Under the pieces are notes generated by a model that had not been told where the DNA came from, did not search any database, and saw only the letters and a program-made list of their open reading frames with translations. This document shows positions 9,546-19,124 of a stretch of DNA of 64,000 bases, in pieces (positions within the stretch are counted from its first letter, which is position 1; each line of letters begins with the position of its first letter). Source of the DNA: Allorhizobium ampelinum S4 (lineage in GTDB: Bacteria > Pseudomonadota > Alphaproteobacteria > Rhizobiales > Rhizobiaceae); assembly GCF_000016285.1 (NCBI RefSeq), contig NC_011989.1, positions 2,731,001 through 2,795,000 on the forward strand, given 5' to 3'. Both the position numbers and the translations under genes were made by a program.

Positions 9546-11039
9546 TCAACCCGCCGTCAGCGTCCGTCTGACCGCATCCCGCCAGCCTCTGAGCTTTTCC
9601 GTGCGGGTCTCAGCATCCATGACCGGCTCAAACCGATGGTCGCGCGCCCAGGCGCGGGCAAACGCATCCATGCCGGGCCACAGACCGACACGGCTGGCCG
9701 CAAGGAAGGCAGCACCGAGTGCTGTCGTCTCAATAACAGACGGACGGTCAACCGGCGCGTCCAGCAGATCGGCCAGCCGCTGCATCGTCCAGTCCGAGGC
9801 CGCCATGCCACCGTCAACCCGCAGCACCATGTCGTCCTCGCCATTCTGCCAGTCCTTGTGCATGGCATCCAGGAGGTCGCGGGTCTGGTAACACACCGCT
9901 TCCAGCGCGGCGCGGGCCAGTTCCGCCGGTCCTGTATTGCGGGTCAGGCCAAACAGCGCGCCACGCGCATCCGGGTCCCACCAGGGCGCACCGAGACCCG
10001 TGAAGGCTGGCACCAGATAGACCGGCTGGCCGGGATCGGCTTCAGCCGCCAGCCGTCCGGTTTCTGCCGCATCACCAATCACCTTCAATCCATCGCGCAG
10101 CCATTGTACGGCGGCACCGGCAATGAAGATCGAGCCTTCCAGCGCATAGGTGGTCTTGCCGTCCATCCGGTAGGCGATGGTGGTCAGCAACCGGCTTTTC
10201 GAAACCACCCGGTCCGCGCCGGTATTGAGCAGCGCGAAACAGCCGGTGCCATAGGTGGATTTGACCATGCCCGGAGCAAAGCAGGCCTGACCGATGGTGG
10301 CGGCCTGCTGGTCGCCCGCCACGCCAAGGATCGGCACCGCCGCGCCGAATACCGCCTTGTCGGTCACGCCGAAATCGGCGGCGCAATCCTTCACCTCTGG
10401 CAGCATGGCGGCGGGGATGTTCAACAGCGCCAGCAATTCTTCATCCCAGCCATGCTCGGCAATGTTGAAGATCAGCGTGCGCGAGGCATTGGTGGCATCG
10501 GTGACGAAGCTTTTGCCGCCCGTCAGCCGCCAGATCAGGTAGGTATCGACGGTTCCGAAGCACAGGCCACCTTGCTCTGCCCTGGCGCGAGCACCCTCGA
10601 CATGGTCGAGCAACCAGGACAGTTTGGTGCCGGAGAAATACGGGTCGAGCAGCAGGCCGGTTTTGGTGGTAACCGTTGCCTCCAGCCCATCGCGCTTCAG
10701 CGTTTCGCAAAAAGCCGATGTGCGGCGATCCTGCCAGACGATGGCGTTGTGGATCGGCTTGCCGGTGTCCTTGTCCCAGACCACAACGGTTTCCCGCTGG
10801 TTGGTAATGCCGATGGCGGCGAGATCGCCTGCCGTGATCCGGGCGCGGGCCAGCGCATCGTGAATAGAGCTGACGACGCTGTCCCAGATGGCGTCCGGGT
10901 CATGCTCCACCCAACCCGATTGCGGGAAGATCTGCGGAAATTCCTTCTGACCCGTGCCGACAATCCGCATGGCCCCATCAAACACGATAGCACGGCTCGA
11001 CGTCGTTCCCTGGTCAATCGCCAGCACAAAACCGCCCAT
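9546..11039 (-). CDS. glpK: Glycerol kinase
   Basis: Glycerol kinase phosphorylates glycerol to sn-glycerol 3-phosphate in the cytosol. The 497-residue protein has the FGGY-kinase fold: the N-terminal phosphate-1 motif [18 protein letters not shown] at residues 4-21, substrate contacts [10 protein letters not shown] and QDRRT, the [11 protein letters not shown] segment, and the C-terminal [15 protein letters not shown] with the adenosine loop. Length and motifs are standard. Its leader (11040-11110) contains TTTCG/CGAAA repeats of the kind bound by DeoR-type GlpR repressors, and GGGAGGAG is an excellent ribosome-binding site. No glpD or glycerol transporter is in the window. The gene is divergent from bdhA. 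Confidence 0.97.
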   Translation of the reverse strand: MGGFVLAIDQGTTSSRAIVFDGAMRIVGTGQKEFPQIFPQSGWVEHDPDAIWDSVVSSIHDALARARITAGDLAAIGITNQRETVVVWDKDTGKPIHNAIVWQDRRTSAFCETLKRDGLEATVTTKTGLLLDPYFSGTKLSWLLDHVEGARARAEQGGLCFGTVDTYLIWRLTGGKSFVTDATNASRTLIFNIAEHGWDEELLALLNIPAAMLPEVKDCAADFGVTDKAVFGAAVPILGVAGDQQAATIGQACFAPGMVKSTYGTGCFALLNTGADRVVSKSRLLTTIAYRMDGKTTYALEGSIFIAGAAVQWLRDGLKVIGDAAETGRLAAEADPGQPVYLVPAFTGLGAPWWDPDARGALFGLTRNTGPAELARAALEAVCYQTRDLLDAMHKDWQNGEDDMVLRVDGGMAASDWTMQRLADLLDAPVDRPSVIETTALGAAFLAASRVGLWPGMDAFARAWARDHRFEPVMDAETRTEKLRGWRDAVRRTLTAG

Positions 11040-11055
11040 GATACTCCTCCCAGAG

Positions 11056-11091
11056 TTTTCGCTTTCTTTCGCTTATATCAAGATACGAAAG
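11056..11091 (-). promoter_or_regulatory. Candidate GlpR-type operator of glpK
   Basis: The leader of glpK holds TTTTCGCTTTCTTTCGC at 11056-11072 and CGAAAG at 11086-11091. Repeated TTTCG-type units are typical of DeoR/GlpR family operators. The match is judged by eye and no GlpR gene is nearby, so this is a hypothesis. Confidence 0.3.
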
Positions 11092-11306
11092 TTTTATGCC
11101 AAGTCAAAACCGAAAATGAAAAACAAACGAAGGCGTAAAGGCTGTGTTTCCTCATCCCCATCTGTTGTTGGTTTTCATCTCCATGTGATGACACAGGACA
11201 ATTGCATAGGACAGGGGTTTGGGCATAGGTTTAGCTTTGTTGCGGCGCAACCGCCCGCTTCGCCAATAGGCCAGACCAAAAAAATCATCGCACAGGGAGT
11301 TACGCC

Positions 11307-12077
11307 ATGACCAGGACTGTCGTTATCACCGGTTCCACCAGCGGCATCGGGCTTGGCATCGCCCGCGCCTTTGCGGCTGAAGGCGCCAATGTGCTGATCA
11401 ACGGCTTTGGCCCGCTTGGTGAAATCGAATCGATCCGCAAGGAATTGGAAGCGGGCGGCGGCAAGGCGCTCTACCACCCCGCCGACATGACCAAGCCCAA
11501 GGAAATCGCCGAACTGGTGGAAACCGCCATCGCCGAATTCGGCGGCATCGATGTTCTCGTCAACAATGCGGGCATTCAGCATGTCGCTCCCGTCGAGGAA
11601 TTTCCCATCGACAAATGGGACCAGATCATCGCTATCAACATGTCCAGCGCCTTCCACACCATGCGCGCCGCCATCCCGGCGATGAAGGCGAAAAAATATG
11701 GGCGGATCATCAATATCGCCTCGGCCCATGGCCTGGTCGCCTCGCCGTTCAAATCCGCCTATGTCACCGCCAAGCACGGCATTCTCGGCATGACCAAGTC
11801 GGTGGCGCTGGAAGTGGCGCAAAGCGGCATTACCGTCAACGCCATCTGCCCCGGCTATGTGCTGACGCCGCTGGTGGAAAAGCAGATTCCCGATACCGCC
11901 AAGGCGCGCGGCATTGCCGAGAGCGAGGTCAAGGATGTGATGCTGCATTTGCAGGCCACCAAGGAATTCGTCACCGTCGAGGACATTGCCGCCATGACAC
12001 TCTATCTTGCCAGCGATGCGGCAAAGCAGATCACCGGCACCAGCCTATCCATCGACGGCGGCTGGACGGCGCAGTAA
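11307..12077 (+). CDS. bdhA: D-3-hydroxybutyrate dehydrogenase
   Basis: This is a short-chain dehydrogenase of 256 residues that interconverts 3-hydroxybutyrate and acetoacetate with NAD(H), the first step after depolymerisation of polyhydroxybutyrate. Seen: the cofactor loop GSTSGIGLG at residues 8-16, NNAGIQHVAP, active Ser in NIASAHGLVAS, and the Y-x3-K pair in AYVTAKHG. The IQHVAPVEEFP and the C-terminal GTSLSIDGGWTAQ ending are specific to 3-hydroxybutyrate dehydrogenases. It is followed 30 bp later by xdhA. In Sinorhizobium meliloti bdhA, xdhA2 and xdhB2 form one mixed-function operon, and the same order is seen here. This couples polyester turnover to purine oxidation for reasons that are still unclear. 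Confidence 0.95.
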   Translation: MTRTVVITGSTSGIGLGIARAFAAEGANVLINGFGPLGEIESIRKELEAGGGKALYHPADMTKPKEIAELVETAIAEFGGIDVLVNNAGIQHVAPVEEFPIDKWDQIIAINMSSAFHTMRAAIPAMKAKKYGRIINIASAHGLVASPFKSAYVTAKHGILGMTKSVALEVAQSGITVNAICPGYVLTPLVEKQIPDTAKARGIAESEVKDVMLHLQATKEFVTVEDIAAMTLYLASDAAKQITGTSLSIDGGWTAQ

Positions 12078-12107
12078 TCTTTCCAACGCATCGCTCAAAG
12101 GGCCATC

Positions 12108-13580
12108 ATGACCAACCGCATCCGCTTTCTGCTCAACGACCAGCCCGTGACGCTTGATAGCGCCGACCCGACCGGCACGCTGCTGGATTATCTGCGTCTG
12201 GCAAAGCGGCTGACCGGGTCAAAGGAAGGCTGCGCGGAAGGCGATTGCGGGGCCTGCACGGTATTGGTCGGGCGGCTGGTGAAGGGCGCGCTGCACTATG
12301 AGGCGGTCAATGCCTGCATCCGCTTCATCGGCTCGCTCAACGCCACCCATGTGGTGACGGTCGAGCATCTGGCCGCCACGGATGGCACTTTGCATCCGGT
12401 GCAGCAGGCCATGGTGGATTGCCATGGCTCGCAATGCGGTTTCTGCACCCCCGGCTTCGTCATGTCGCTCTACGGCCTGTGGCTAACCAGCGAAGCGCCT
12501 AGCCGGGCCGAAATCGAGCGGGCCTTGCAAGGCAATCTCTGTCGTTGCACCGGCTATGAACCCATTGTCAAAGCTGCCGAACAGATGGGCCGGACAAGGC
12601 CTTCAGCGCTGTTCGATCCTTTGGCACGGGAACGGGAGCAGATCATCGCCACGCTGGACGCCATGACCAGCACCGATACCATTACCCTTGAAGGAGATGA
12701 TGGCCGCAGCCTGATCGTCCCCAACAGCGTCGAGGCGCTGGCCAATGTGCTGGCGGCTCACCCCAAGGCGACGATTGTTGCAGGTGCAACCGATGTCGGT
12801 CTGTGGGTGACGAAGCAGATGCGGACGTTAAGCCCCGTGGTGTTCATCAACCATCTGGAAGCCTTGCAGGCGATCACGGTCGATGAGAGCGGCATCACCC
12901 TTGGTGCTGGCGTCAGCTACAGCGCCGCCTTCGACTGTCTTCGGGCGGAAATTCCCGCCTTTGGCCGGTTGATCGAGCGGATCGGCGGCCAGCAGGTGCG
13001 CAATATGGGCACGATTGGCGGCAATATCGCCAATGGTTCGCCGATTGGCGACACGCCTCCGGCGCTGATCGCGCTTGGCGCGACGGTGACCCTGCGCTCG
13101 GCTTCGGGAACGCGAACCTTGCTGCTGGAAGATTTTTTCATTGAATACGGCCGCCAAGACCGGCAGTCGGGCGAATTTGTCGAGAGCATTTTTCTGCCCC
13201 GCCCCAAGGCCGGAACCGATTTTGCCATCTACAAGATCTCCAAGCGCCGCGACGAGGATATTTCAGCGCTTTGTGGGGCCTTTTATCTCGAAAAAGACAG
13301 TAAAGGCAGCGTCACCACCCTGCGCATCGCCTTTGGCGGCATGGCCGGAACGCCGAAACGGGCGCGTGCTGTGGAAGCGGCTATGATGGGGAAAGTCTGG
13401 AGCCGGGAGAGCATCGAGGCTGCCCGCGCCGCCTTTGATGCAGATTATCAGCCGCTCTCCGACTGGCGGGCCAGCGCCGATTACCGGCAATTGACGGCGA
13501 AAAACCTGCTGACGCGGTTCCTTTTGGAAACATCCGGCGAGAAGCAAGAACTGGAACGCTTTGCGGTGGAGAGGGTTTGA
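12108..13580 (+). CDS. xdhA: Xanthine dehydrogenase small subunit (2Fe-2S/FAD)
   Basis: The small subunit of xanthine dehydrogenase carries the two 2Fe-2S clusters and the FAD of the molybdo-flavoenzyme that oxidises hypoxanthine and xanthine to urate. The N-terminal plant-type ferredoxin domain has C42 and CAEGDCGACTV, followed by the helical cluster domain with CGFCTPGF and CRCTGYEP. The FAD domain starts near residue 205 with the VAGATDVGLWV pyrophosphate loop, and RNMGTIGGNIANGSPIGD is the flavin motif. The CO-dehydrogenase-type C-terminal domain ends the 490-residue protein. It lies between bdhA and xdhB. The 252 bp before xdhB are filled by a large inverted repeat, an unusual interruption of this operon. 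Confidence 0.97.
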   Translation: MTNRIRFLLNDQPVTLDSADPTGTLLDYLRLAKRLTGSKEGCAEGDCGACTVLVGRLVKGALHYEAVNACIRFIGSLNATHVVTVEHLAATDGTLHPVQQAMVDCHGSQCGFCTPGFVMSLYGLWLTSEAPSRAEIERALQGNLCRCTGYEPIVKAAEQMGRTRPSALFDPLAREREQIIATLDAMTSTDTITLEGDDGRSLIVPNSVEALANVLAAHPKATIVAGATDVGLWVTKQMRTLSPVVFINHLEALQAITVDESGITLGAGVSYSAAFDCLRAEIPAFGRLIERIGGQQVRNMGTIGGNIANGSPIGDTPPALIALGATVTLRSASGTRTLLLEDFFIEYGRQDRQSGEFVESIFLPRPKAGTDFAIYKISKRRDEDISALCGAFYLEKDSKGSVTTLRIAFGGMAGTPKRARAVEAAMMGKVWSRESIEAARAAFDADYQPLSDWRASADYRQLTAKNLLTRFLLETSGEKQELERFAVERV

Positions 13581-13602
13581 TGGGTATGAACATCTGGCAA
13601 TT

Positions 13603-13797
13603 GGCTTCGCCCCCCTCATCCGGCTGCCGCCACCTTCTCCCCGCCGGGGAGAAGACGCGAGCTGCCAGCGCCTCGTTGATATCGCAACCTTTTCGAACAC
13701 GGCAAGTGCGGCATTTCACTTGGAGCAAGGCATCACCACTCGTCTCTTCTCCCCGGCGGGGAGAAGGTCCCGGCAGGGGGATGAGGGGGGCGAAGCC
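13603..13797. repeat. 195-bp inverted repeat inside the xdhA-xdhB gap
   Basis: The left arm starts at GGCTTCGCCCCCCTCATCC (13603) and the right arm ends with the complement at 13797. Roughly 55 bp pair with few mismatches around an 80-nt centre. Each arm contains its own palindrome TTCTCCCCGCCGGGGAGAA (left) and TTCTCCCCGGCGGGGAGAA (right). The CCTCATCC...CTTCTCCCC composition is that of a common Rhizobiales intergenic repeat. In the mRNA it would fold into a very stable structure between xdhA and xdhB. Confidence 0.88.
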
Positions 13798-13832
13798 ATA
13801 TTATGTTGCCACGGATGCAAGGAACCAACCCC

Positions 13833-16178
13833 ATGGATAAGGCCCTTTTCACCACCACTGCCACCATCCAGGGTCCGATGCATCAATCGCTGCGCCATGA
13901 TTCAGCCCATAAGCATGTGGCTGGAAGTGCCGAATATATCGACGATATTCCAGAACCCGCAGGCCTGTTGCACGGCGCGCTCGGCATGGCGGATCGCGCC
14001 CATGCCGACATTCTCTCCATCGATCTGTCCGGTGTTCAGACCTATCCCGGCGTCGTCGCGGTGCTGACGGCCAGCGACATTCCCGGCACCAACGATGTCT
14101 CCTCCGGTGGACGCCATGACGAGCCGTTGATCGCCACCGACAGGGTGGAGTTTCACGGCCAGACCGTTTTTGCGGTAATTGCCGAGACCCGCGACGCGGC
14201 CCGCAAGGCAGCACGGCTCGCCAAAATAGAATACCGCGACCTGCCCTTCTGGACCGATATCGATTCAGCACTAGAAAATGGCGCGCCGCTCGTCACCCCA
14301 GGCATGGTGCTGAAGCGCGGCACGCCGGAAAGCGAGCTGGACAAGGCCGAGCACCGGCTGCAAGGCGCGATGCGGATCGGCGGACAGGAGCATTTCTATC
14401 TGGAAAGCCATATCGCGCTGGCCATTCCCGGCGAAGACGATGATGTCACCGTCTGGTCATCGACCCAGCATCCGTCGGAAATCCAGCATATCGTTGGCCA
14501 TGTGCTGGATATTTCATCGCATGCGATCACGGTCAATGTGCGGCGCATGGGCGGCGGCTTCGGTGGCAAGGAAACCCAGGGCAATCAGTTTGCGGCACTG
14601 GCGGCCTTGGCCGCCAAGAAGCTCAACCGGGCTGTGAAGTTTCGTCCGGACCGCGACGAAGACATGAGCGTTACCGGCAAACGCCATGATTTTAAAATGG
14701 ATTTCGACGTTGCCTTCGATGGTGATGGCCGTATCCACGCCATAGAAGCAAACTTCGCCGCCCGCTGCGGCTATTCCTCGGATCTTTCCGGCCCCGTCAC
14801 CGACCGGGCGCTGTTTCACGCCGATAGCAGCTATTTCTACCCGCATGTGAAGCTGACCTCTCAACCGCTGAAAACCCACACGGTCTCCAACACCGCCTAT
14901 CGCGGCTTCGGTGGCCCCCAGGGCATGCTGGGGGCCGAACGGGTGATCGAGGAAATCGCCTACGCCTTGCGCAAAGACCCGCTTGAGGTTCGCAAGGCCA
15001 ATTTCTACGGCGAGACCGGCTCTGGCCGCGACCTGACGCCCTATCACCAGCAGGTCACCGACAATATCATCGCCCGCGTGGTCGAGGAGCTGGAAACCTC
15101 CTGCGATTATCAGGCACGGCGCGCCGCGATCCTCGACTTCAACAAGACCAGTTCGGTGATCAAAAAAGGCATTGCGCTGACCCCGGTCAAGTTCGGTATC
15201 TCCTTCACCATGACCGCCTTCAACCAGGCCGGCGCGCTGGTGCATGTCTATCAGGACGGCTCCATCCATCTTAACCATGGCGGCACCGAAATGGGCCAGG
15301 GTCTCTATACCAAGGTGGCCCAGGTGATTGCCGATGGCTTCCAGGTTGATATCGACAAGGTGAAGATCACCGCCACCACGACGGGCAAGGTGCCGAATAC
15401 CTCGGCCACCGCTGCCTCTTCCGGCTCGGACCTGAACGGCATGGCCGCCTATGATGCCGTGCGCCAGATCAAGGAGCGGCTGGTGGCGTTTGCCGCGGAA
15501 AAATGGGGCGTGTCGCAGGCCGAAGTGGTGTTCCTGCCCAATCGGGTCAGGGTTGGCGGTGAAGAGATTGCGTTCCCCGATTTCATCCGTCAGGCCTATT
15601 TTGCCCGCGTCCAGCTTTCCGCAGCTGGTTTCTACAAGACACCGAAAATCCACTGGAACCGCGAGACCGGGCGCGGCACGCCGTTCTATTACTATGCCTA
15701 TGGCGCGTCCTGCACCGAGGTCTCAATCGATACGCTGACCGGCGAATATCTTGTTGACCGTACCGATATTCTCCACGATGTCGGCAAATCGCTCAATCCG
15801 GCTATCGATATCGGCCAGATCGAAGGCGGTTTCGTGCAGGGCATGGGCTGGCTGACCACGGAGGAATTGTGGTGGGACGGCAAGGGGCGGCTGCGCACCC
15901 ACGCGCCCTCCACCTACAAGATCCCGCTCGCCTCCGACCGGCCGAAGATTTTCAACGTCAAGCTGGCGGACTGGGCGGAAAATACCGAACTCACCATTGG
16001 CCGTTCCAAGGCAGTCGGCGAACCGCCCTTCATGCTGGCCAATTCGGTGCTGGAGGCAATCTCCATGGCAGCGGCCAGCGTGGCCGATTACCGGTTCTGC
16101 GCGCGCCTCGATACACCCGCCACGCCGGAGCGGGTATTGATGGCGGTGGAACGTTTGAAGGAGGCACAGCGCGCGTGA
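13833..16178 (+). CDS. xdhB: Xanthine dehydrogenase molybdopterin-binding subunit
   Basis: The large subunit of xanthine dehydrogenase binds the molybdenum cofactor and carries the active site for purine hydroxylation. About 781 residues follow the ATG at 13833, chosen because AAGGAACC precedes it; an in-frame ATG at 13803 is less likely. Visible motifs are GGGFGGKE (cofactor loop), the Arg-bearing AYRGFGGPQGM, LNHGGTEMGQGLYTK, ATAASSGSDLNG, and the C-terminal VGEPPFML with the catalytic Glu. Its stop overlaps the GTG start of xdhC in GTGA, so translation is coupled. It is separated from xdhA by the inverted repeat at 13603-13797. The assignment is firm. Confidence 0.97.
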   Translation: MDKALFTTTATIQGPMHQSLRHDSAHKHVAGSAEYIDDIPEPAGLLHGALGMADRAHADILSIDLSGVQTYPGVVAVLTASDIPGTNDVSSGGRHDEPLIATDRVEFHGQTVFAVIAETRDAARKAARLAKIEYRDLPFWTDIDSALENGAPLVTPGMVLKRGTPESELDKAEHRLQGAMRIGGQEHFYLESHIALAIPGEDDDVTVWSSTQHPSEIQHIVGHVLDISSHAITVNVRRMGGGFGGKETQGNQFAALAALAAKKLNRAVKFRPDRDEDMSVTGKRHDFKMDFDVAFDGDGRIHAIEANFAARCGYSSDLSGPVTDRALFHADSSYFYPHVKLTSQPLKTHTVSNTAYRGFGGPQGMLGAERVIEEIAYALRKDPLEVRKANFYGETGSGRDLTPYHQQVTDNIIARVVEELETSCDYQARRAAILDFNKTSSVIKKGIALTPVKFGISFTMTAFNQAGALVHVYQDGSIHLNHGGTEMGQGLYTKVAQVIADGFQVDIDKVKITATTTGKVPNTSATAASSGSDLNGMAAYDAVRQIKERLVAFAAEKWGVSQAEVVFLPNRVRVGGEEIAFPDFIRQAYFARVQLSAAGFYKTPKIHWNRETGRGTPFYYYAYGASCTEVSIDTLTGEYLVDRTDILHDVGKSLNPAIDIGQIEGGFVQGMGWLTTEELWWDGKGRLRTHAPSTYKIPLASDRPKIFNVKLADWAENTELTIGRSKAVGEPPFMLANSVLEAISMAAASVADYRFCARLDTPATPERVLMAVERLKEAQRA

Positions 16179-16978
16179 CTGATCTTTCCGGCGCAGTGCT
16201 TGCCGCCTTCCTCGCGCGTCATGCAGACTGTGTGGCGGTGACTGTCACCGAAGCCAAAGGCTCGACCCCACGCGACGTGGGTGCTCTGATGGTGGTGGCG
16301 CGCGACAGCGTATTCGGCACCATCGGCGGCGGGCAGCTGGAATATCTGGCAATTGAAAAAGCCCGCACCATGCTGGCAGGAGGCGAAGATGAAGCGGTGC
16401 TGAGCGTGCCGCTTGGCCCGGAAATCGGCCAATGCTGCGGTGGGCGGGTGACGCTGACGCTTGCCCTGATGACGCCGGACCGCCAGCAGGCTCTACTGGC
16501 TGGCGAGGATCAGGCACGCCGGGCCGGGCCCCAGGTCTTCGTTTTTGGCGCAGGCCATGTTGGGTTGGCGCTGGCCGCCGCCTTGGCGCCGCTGCCGTTT
16601 CGCACCCGGCTGATCGACGCACGCGACGCAATCGATGGCGAGGTGCCAACCGGTATTCCGCTTGACCGCACGGCCATGCCGGAAAGCCATGTGGCGCAAA
16701 TCGCCCCTGGCGGTGCTGTGGTCATCGTCACCCATGACCATGCGCTGGATTTCCTGATTGCCCGCGAAGCCTTGGCCCGCGACGATCTCGCCTATATCGG
16801 CATGATCGGCTCTGCCACCAAACGCGCCACGTTTGCCCATTGGCTGGCGCGAGAAGGCGGTGATCCGGCCAGCCTGGCGCGTCTGATTCTGCCAATCGGC
16901 GCAAGCACCATCAAGGACAAGCGCCCGCCTGTCATCGCCGCGCTGGTCGCCGCCGAACTGGTCAACCGCCTGCTGTAA
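16175..16978 (+). CDS. xdhC: Xanthine dehydrogenase accessory protein XdhC
   Basis: XdhC binds molybdenum cofactor, protects it and helps its sulfuration before insertion into XdhB; it is not part of the mature enzyme. The 267-residue product starts at a GTG within the GTGA overlap with the xdhB stop, preceded by GAAGGAGG. The N-terminal part has VTVTEAKGSTPRDVGALM and TIGGGQLEY, and the conserved cysteine pair is in IGQCCGGRV. The C-terminal Rossmann-like domain has VFGAGHVGLALA and ends with the family motif IGASTIKDKRPPVIAALVA. All are standard for XdhC. The overlapping start shows tight co-expression with the enzyme it matures. Confidence 0.95.
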   Translation: MTDLSGAVLAAFLARHADCVAVTVTEAKGSTPRDVGALMVVARDSVFGTIGGGQLEYLAIEKARTMLAGGEDEAVLSVPLGPEIGQCCGGRVTLTLALMTPDRQQALLAGEDQARRAGPQVFVFGAGHVGLALAAALAPLPFRTRLIDARDAIDGEVPTGIPLDRTAMPESHVAQIAPGGAVVIVTHDHALDFLIAREALARDDLAYIGMIGSATKRATFAHWLAREGGDPASLARLILPIGASTIKDKRPPVIAALVAAELVNRLL

Positions 16979-17042
16979 ACCAGCCTCACGCAGGGATGCT
17001 CTGCCATTCAAGCGTGATGATGGCAATGAAAGAACCGACACG

Positions 17043-18779
17043 ATGAGCGCCCTGGAAAAGCTACAGGCCCAGCGCCAGAAACTGGAACCGCTGCTGGCTA
17101 TGGCGCGCCAGTATAAGCCAGCCGATCTGGCCAAATTGCCGCCAGAAGACCGCCGCAAGGCCGAGGATCTGCAACAGATGGCCTGCAAGGCCGCACGCGA
17201 TCTGGCCGAGATTTCGATCCGCCTTCACGACCATGCCGGGGCAACAGAGCTTCTACAAGCGGTTCTATTGATCCACGCCGACCCATCCGCCCATAGCCGG
17301 CTTGCCGATCTGGCCCAGATCAACGGGCGCTGGCCGGACGCAATCGCCCATTATCAGGCCGCGATAGCAGCAGGCGGCCCGAATGCCACGCTCTACAGCG
17401 CCCTTGCCCATTGCCTGAAACAGGCTGGCCGCCATCAGGAGGCCAATGAGGCCTACGATCTTCTCCTCAACCACGACCCGAACCATTTGGTCGCGCTGAG
17501 TGACAAAAGTTTCCGCAGCCTGATTGCAGGTGATTTCGAGCAGGGACTTGCGTTGGCTGAGCGGGCGGTAAGCGCCCATCCCGGCGACATCACAGCCCAT
17601 TTTTACCTGGGACAGGCGTTGCAGGGCGTCGGGCGGATGGATGAGGCAAAAGCCGCCTATCGCAAGGTACTGGACCTCGATCCCACCCATGTCGATAGCT
17701 ATCTGCTGCTGGGCATGTTGAGCCGCGCCCGGCCAGACGATCCCGATATCGCCGCCATGCAGGCCCTGCATGCAACGCTGGCAGAGGAACCTGCCCGGCG
17801 GCTGAAACTCGGCTTCGCGCTTTACAAGGCGCTGAACGATATCAGCCGATATGACGACGCCTTCAGCTATCTCGAAGACGCCAACCGTGAACGGCGGCGG
17901 CAATTCACGGCCTATACCATCGATCAGGATCTTGACCTCATGCAGGCATTGGAAGCTCGGTTCACCCCCGACTTCATCCGCTCAACGCAAGACAGCATCG
18001 CCAAGGCGGGATATCTCCAGCCGGAACGGCCGATCTTCGTGGTTGGCCTGCCGCGCTCCGGCACCAGCCTGACCGAACAGATCCTTGCCAGCCACGCCGA
18101 TGTGTACGGCGCCGGTGAGTTGGAAACGCTGAGCTATGCGATTACCGACGCCTTCTTCGAGCCAGACCGCCAGACATTGCGCGGCCCCGATAGCGTGACG
18201 TCTAAGGCCCTGGCCGATGCGGCCCGGCGCTATATCGTCCCGGTCCGCGAAAAAGCAGGAAACGCCCGTGTCGTCGATAAGATGCCGGTCAATTTCCTCT
18301 GGGTTGGCTTTATCAAGCTGATGTTTCCTGACGCCAGGATCGTCATTATGAAGCGCGATCCGCTGGCCAGCGGCTTTGCGCTTTATTCCAGCTATTTTCC
18401 CAGCGACGGCATGCAATATAGCTACGACCAGACCGAGACCGCCCACTATATCGCCGCCCAGCGGCGGCTCTGCGCCCATTGGCAATCCCTGTTTCCAGGC
18501 GACGTGCTGGAGCTGGGCTATGAGCAACTGACGCTCGACCAGGAATCTGAAACCCGCCGCCTCCTGGATTTTTGCGGCCTGCCCTGGGACGCAAACTGCC
18601 TCGATTTCCACAAGGCTGAACGCGCGGTGATGACACTCAGCAGCGCCCAAGTCCGCCAGGGGCTCTATAGCGGCGTCGATAAAAAGACCACCCATTACCG
18701 CCACCATTTGGGCGAGATGATTGCCGGGTTGACGCAGGCAGGATTGATCAACGAAGAACGCCTTGCAGCAAATGCCTAA
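17043..18779 (+). CDS. TPR-sulfotransferase fusion protein
   Basis: This 578-residue protein joins N-terminal tetratricopeptide repeats (about residues 70-310, with NHDPNHLVALSDKSF and LDLDPTHVDSYLLLG helices) to a C-terminal sulfotransferase domain. The PAPS 5'-phosphosulfate loop is seen as FVVGLPRSGTSLTEQILASH at about residues 330-350. The downstream 3'-phosphate-binding region contains ARIVIMKRDPLASGFALY. Such proteins transfer sulfate from PAPS, or in some cases have lost transfer activity; the acceptor cannot be inferred. It lies 64 bp after xdhC on the same strand and could be read through from it, but a functional link to purine oxidation is not evident. No signal peptide is visible, so a cytoplasmic location is expected. 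Confidence 0.85.
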   Translation: MSALEKLQAQRQKLEPLLAMARQYKPADLAKLPPEDRRKAEDLQQMACKAARDLAEISIRLHDHAGATELLQAVLLIHADPSAHSRLADLAQINGRWPDAIAHYQAAIAAGGPNATLYSALAHCLKQAGRHQEANEAYDLLLNHDPNHLVALSDKSFRSLIAGDFEQGLALAERAVSAHPGDITAHFYLGQALQGVGRMDEAKAAYRKVLDLDPTHVDSYLLLGMLSRARPDDPDIAAMQALHATLAEEPARRLKLGFALYKALNDISRYDDAFSYLEDANRERRRQFTAYTIDQDLDLMQALEARFTPDFIRSTQDSIAKAGYLQPERPIFVVGLPRSGTSLTEQILASHADVYGAGELETLSYAITDAFFEPDRQTLRGPDSVTSKALADAARRYIVPVREKAGNARVVDKMPVNFLWVGFIKLMFPDARIVIMKRDPLASGFALYSSYFPSDGMQYSYDQTETAHYIAAQRRLCAHWQSLFPGDVLELGYEQLTLDQESETRRLLDFCGLPWDANCLDFHKAERAVMTLSSAQVRQGLYSGVDKKTTHYRHHLGEMIAGLTQAGLINEERLAANA

Positions 18780-18966
18780 GCCTACTGTTAGGCAACCAGA
18801 CGCCATCGGCAACCTGCTCCGGCACCCTATCGTCAAGGCCGACATCCCGCCTCAGATCCTCTGGCAGATCTTGGCTTCGACGACTGATTTTCGGACCAGA
18901 AAGACCGCTCATCATCGTGCTAAAAAACCTCTCAATGAGGCATGACAATGCTTTCGCAGATGGCAT
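18748..18966 (-). CDS. Possible small Arg-rich protein, DUF1127-like
   Basis: From an ATG at 18966 with GGAG close upstream, a 72-residue frame reads a hydrophobic/basic N-terminus (LIERFFSTMMSG) and then SRRSQDLPEDLRRDVGLDD. The pattern Arg-rich, Leu-Pro-x-x-Leu-x-x-Asp-Val/Ile-Gly-Leu recalls the short DUF1127-type proteins abundant in Rhizobiales. It overlaps the 3' end of the sulfotransferase gene by 32 bp on the other strand and lies in an otherwise empty 345-bp gap. The C-terminal extension is longer than usual. It could be a degraded remnant or a chance frame; my confidence is low. Confidence 0.33.
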   Translation of the reverse strand: MPSAKALSCLIERFFSTMMSGLSGPKISRRSQDLPEDLRRDVGLDDRVPEQVADGVWLPNSRLRHLLQGVLR

Positions 18967-19124
18967 AATGCTCCGCGGCTCCCCAAAATCTATTGATGTG
19001 TGAGACCGGGCGGGCAGAGGCATACATTCAGCAGCCACACCCGGCTTGATATGTGGATATTGGCGGCAATTGCCTCAACAATCCAATCGGATTACGATGC
19101 TCATCCATAAAGAGAGCTTATCTG

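Noticed and set aside
9636..11138. A 500-codon open frame antisense to glpK
   Set aside because: glpK motifs are complete on the minus strand; the antisense product has no recognisable features.
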